Assembly (NCBI RefSeq): GCF_900108335.1
Contig: NZ_FNVT01000049.1
Location: forward strand, 1-34,894
DNA length: 34,894 nucleotides
Direction: 5' to 3'
Origin: Nonomuraea solani
GTDB taxonomy: Bacteria > Actinomycetota > Actinomycetes > Streptosporangiales > Streptosporangiaceae
Shown here: one piece after another, positions 33,690-34,894 of the stretch
Layout of the letters: every line of letters starts with the position of its first letter
Position numbering within the stretch: position 1 is the first letter of the stretch
Program-made: the position numbers and the translations under genes
Notes under the pieces: model-generated
Databases searched by the model: none
Told to the model about the DNA's origin: nothing
Seen by the model: only the letters and a program-made list of their open reading frames with translations

Positions 33690-33724
33690 GATGTGACAGG
33701 GAACGGTTGCTTCCCTGTCACATC
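33690..33724. other. Perfect 14-bp hairpin with 7-nt loop
   Basis: GATGTGACAGGGAA and TTCCCTGTCACATC pair completely around CGGTTGC. No T-tract follows on either strand. It lies in the 392-bp space between the 281-aa gene and the coiled-coil gene, which has no supported coding sequence. It could be a transposon structure, an operator or an RNA hairpin. Confidence 0.6.
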
Positions 33725-33831
33725 GGCGATGGGTGTAGCTCCTTTGTAGTGACTGGCTGAGCTGGGCGTTCGCTGTCCTGGCTGTTTGATCGTGAAACCG
33801 CCTTCTACTGTGGGTGCAGGCGGTGGTGGCG

Positions 33832-34371
33832 ATGGGGTCGTTACTGGAGGAACTGGCACGGCGGCAAGCCGAAGCCCGCCAGCGGATTGAGGAGCTTGGC
33901 CGGCACCTTGCCGAGGTGCAGGCGCGGCTCGAGGCCGAGGAAGAGGGGCTGTCTCGGCTGCTGATCGCCTCCGAGGTGGTGGAGGAGATCTTGAGCGGGC
34001 AGGGCCGTGGCGCCGCCGATCCCGTTGTGGGAAGCGAGGATGCCGGCTCCGCCGATGCTGGGCAGAACGGTCTGGGCAGCGAGGCCGGGGTGGTGCGGCG
34101 GGGTGTGGTGACGGTGCCGCCTTGGCGTGCCGACCTTGAGCCGTCGGTGTTGCCGCGGGCGTATCGGGATGTGCTGGAGGTGCTGGCCGATACCGGGCGG
34201 GCGATGCGGGCGGGGAAGATCTCGGCGGCGTTGGGGCGGGGTGAGTCGGCCGCGGCGGTGGAGGGTCTGCGGGGCAAGCTGCGGCGGTTGGTGGAGCGGG
34301 GCTGGCTGAGACAGGACGAGCCCGGGCTGTTCGCCCTAACCGAACCGGTTGCTCGGCAGATCACCCGATAG
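33832..34371 (+). CDS. Coiled-coil protein with C-terminal winged-helix-like domain
   Basis: The ATG at 33832 gives 179 residues; a GTG six codons upstream is an alternative. Residues about 1-55 are an uninterrupted heptad-like helix (LLEELARRQAEARQRIEELG and V-Q-A-R-L-E-A-E-E-E-G-L). A Gly/Ala-rich linker (about 58-90) follows. Residues about 105-175 look like a winged helix (Y-R-D-V-L-E-V-L-A-D-T-G-R-A-M-R-A-G-K-I-S-A-A-L-G, then L-R-R-L-V-E-R-G-W-L-R, then G-L-F-A-L-T). It lies 130 bp ahead of an ISKra4-type transposase on the same strand. I have the impression that similar proteins accompany such transposases in actinomycetes; a DNA-binding accessory factor is possible. Confidence 0.7.
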   Translation: MGSLLEELARRQAEARQRIEELGRHLAEVQARLEAEEEGLSRLLIASEVVEEILSGQGRGAADPVVGSEDAGSADAGQNGLGSEAGVVRRGVVTVPPWRADLEPSVLPRAYRDVLEVLADTGRAMRAGKISAALGRGESAAAVEGLRGKLRRLVERGWLRQDEPGLFALTEPVARQITR

Positions 34372-34437
34372 CGGGCAACGGGGCGGGGGCGGTGCCGGCT
34401 CGTCACCGTGATGTGCCGGTGGTGGTGGTTGGCGAGG

Positions 34438-34500
34438 GGCTCTTACTTGCCGGAGGTTCGAAGGTGCGACCCAAGTCGAATCGACCGGCAAGGAAGAGCC
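34438..34500 (+). promoter_or_regulatory. Inverted repeat that sequesters the transposase ribosome-binding site
   Basis: GGCTCTTACTTGCCGG (34438-34453) pairs with CCGGCAAGGAAGAGCC (34485-34500) at 15 of 16 positions around a 31-nt loop. The right arm contains AAGGAAG, the Shine-Dalgarno for the ATG at 34502. In RNA the stem would block initiation. Confidence 0.7.
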
Positions 34501-34501
34501 G

Positions 34502-34894
34502 ATGACACCGTACGACACTGCGCTCAGAGCTGACTGCTTTGCAACCTCGAGGAAATTATTCGATCTTCTGCTCGCCGAACTGGCCGATCCGGTCACCGGC
34601 GGGCTGCCCCACGCCGAGCTGGAGATCTGGTGTGAGCAGCGGGGCCGCCGGCCGGTGCGGCAGCTGCTGCAGGATCATCTGGACCTGCGCGCGGACCGGG
34701 AGGAGGCCCGCCTGACGGCCGCACATCCGCCCGGGCGGCTGGAGAAGGGACACCACCGGCTGCTGGCCACCGTGGTGGGCACGGTGATGGTGCGCCGCTG
34801 CGCGCTGCGAGCGCCGGGCCGGCGCAACCAATACCCCGCCGACGAGGCGCTGGCGCTGCCCGTGGGCCGGCACAGCCATGGGCTGGCGCGGCTG
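34502..34894 (+). CDS. ISKra4-family transposase, N-terminal part (3' end outside window)
   Basis: The ATG at 34502 follows AAGGAAG. The 131 visible residues contain F-D-L-L-L-A-E-L-A-D-P, the E-L-E-I-W-C-E-Q-R-G-R-R-P-V-R-Q-L-L-Q-D-H-L-D-L-R-A block and N-Q-Y-P-A-D-E-A-L-A-L-P-V-G-R-H-S-H-G-L, which are typical of the N-terminal region of ISKra4 transposases. The catalytic DDE domain lies beyond the right edge. The upstream inverted repeat would keep translation low, as is common for transposases. Confidence 0.85.
   Translation, partial: MTPYDTALRADCFATSRKLFDLLLAELADPVTGGLPHAELEIWCEQRGRRPVRQLLQDHLDLRADREEARLTAAHPPGRLEKGHHRLLATVVGTVMVRRCALRAPGRRNQYPADEALALPVGRHSHGLARL

Noticed and set aside
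33479..33859. Minus-strand 126-codon frame across the 33690-33724 hairpin
   Set aside because: Pro/Ser-rich and without a clear ribosome-binding site at its start; a real gene cannot be excluded but is not supported.

Overview
The window is high-GC DNA with GTG and TTG starts, GC-rich third codon positions, XRE/TPR regulators, very large secreted Rhs/DNRLRE proteins and IS families common in filamentous actinomycetes. I infer a Streptosporangiales-type chromosome (Nonomuraea/Streptosporangium-like). No rRNA, intact tRNA or core housekeeping operon is visible. It reads as an accessory region built from defence genes, polymorphic toxins and transposon debris.

Layout. (1) 1-308 is the tail of an IS3-family transposase. 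(2) 390-6025, all on the minus strand, is a defence-like locus: a 61-aa membrane protein, an N6-adenine DNA methyltransferase (HsdM-like), a specificity subunit (HsdS-like), then a 515-aa protein combining an EVE/PUA-like domain, a helical winged-helix-like segment, a CBS-like pair and a HEPN domain with an R-x4-H motif, and finally a 287-aa unknown. No HsdR motor-nuclease lies in the window, so the HEPN protein may be the effector of an unusual modification-linked system. (3) 6221-6576 joins an IS-end remnant to a 306-bp duplicated piece of the methyltransferase gene found at 18202-19446. (4) 6671-11826 (minus) holds a 1341-aa secreted DNRLRE/Ig-like protein with a NucA/NucB nuclease tip, followed by a DUF6461-like gene that is a candidate immunity gene. 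(5) 11827-14772 is mostly non-coding, with a short-TIR element, one copy of a degenerate repeat, one membrane protein and a broken IS. (6) 14773-18212 is an operon of five small genes (minus) divergent from an XRE/TPR regulator, with nested inverted repeats between them. (7) 18202-20110 carries a PIMT-like methyltransferase of the ATP-grasp peptide type, without a visible precursor or grasp enzyme, and a small secreted protein.

(8) 20803-31213 is a 2720-aa secreted Rhs toxin (LamG, YD repeats, RHS core, Cys/Pro-rich repeat linker, Hint, a roughly 110-aa BECR-like nuclease tip). Its probable immunity gene originally began 27 bp after the toxin stop codon. A 1751-bp IS1380-family element with 18-bp ends and a CTAAG target duplication has inserted exactly at that stop codon and separated the pair. 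(9) 31214-32593 is an IS graveyard with a second copy of the degenerate repeat and a displaced 3' half of a tRNA-Lys(TTT) gene, the typical scar or boundary of an integrative element. (10) 32594-34894 holds an unknown 281-aa protein, a perfect 14-bp hairpin, a coiled-coil/winged-helix protein, and the start of an ISKra4-family transposase whose ribosome-binding site lies inside a 16-bp inverted repeat.

Functionally the window combines phage defence (2), two toxin/immunity modules of interbacterial competition (4 and 8), and repeated transposition that has broken or rewired them. All functional statements rest on motif recognition by eye; no database search was run.
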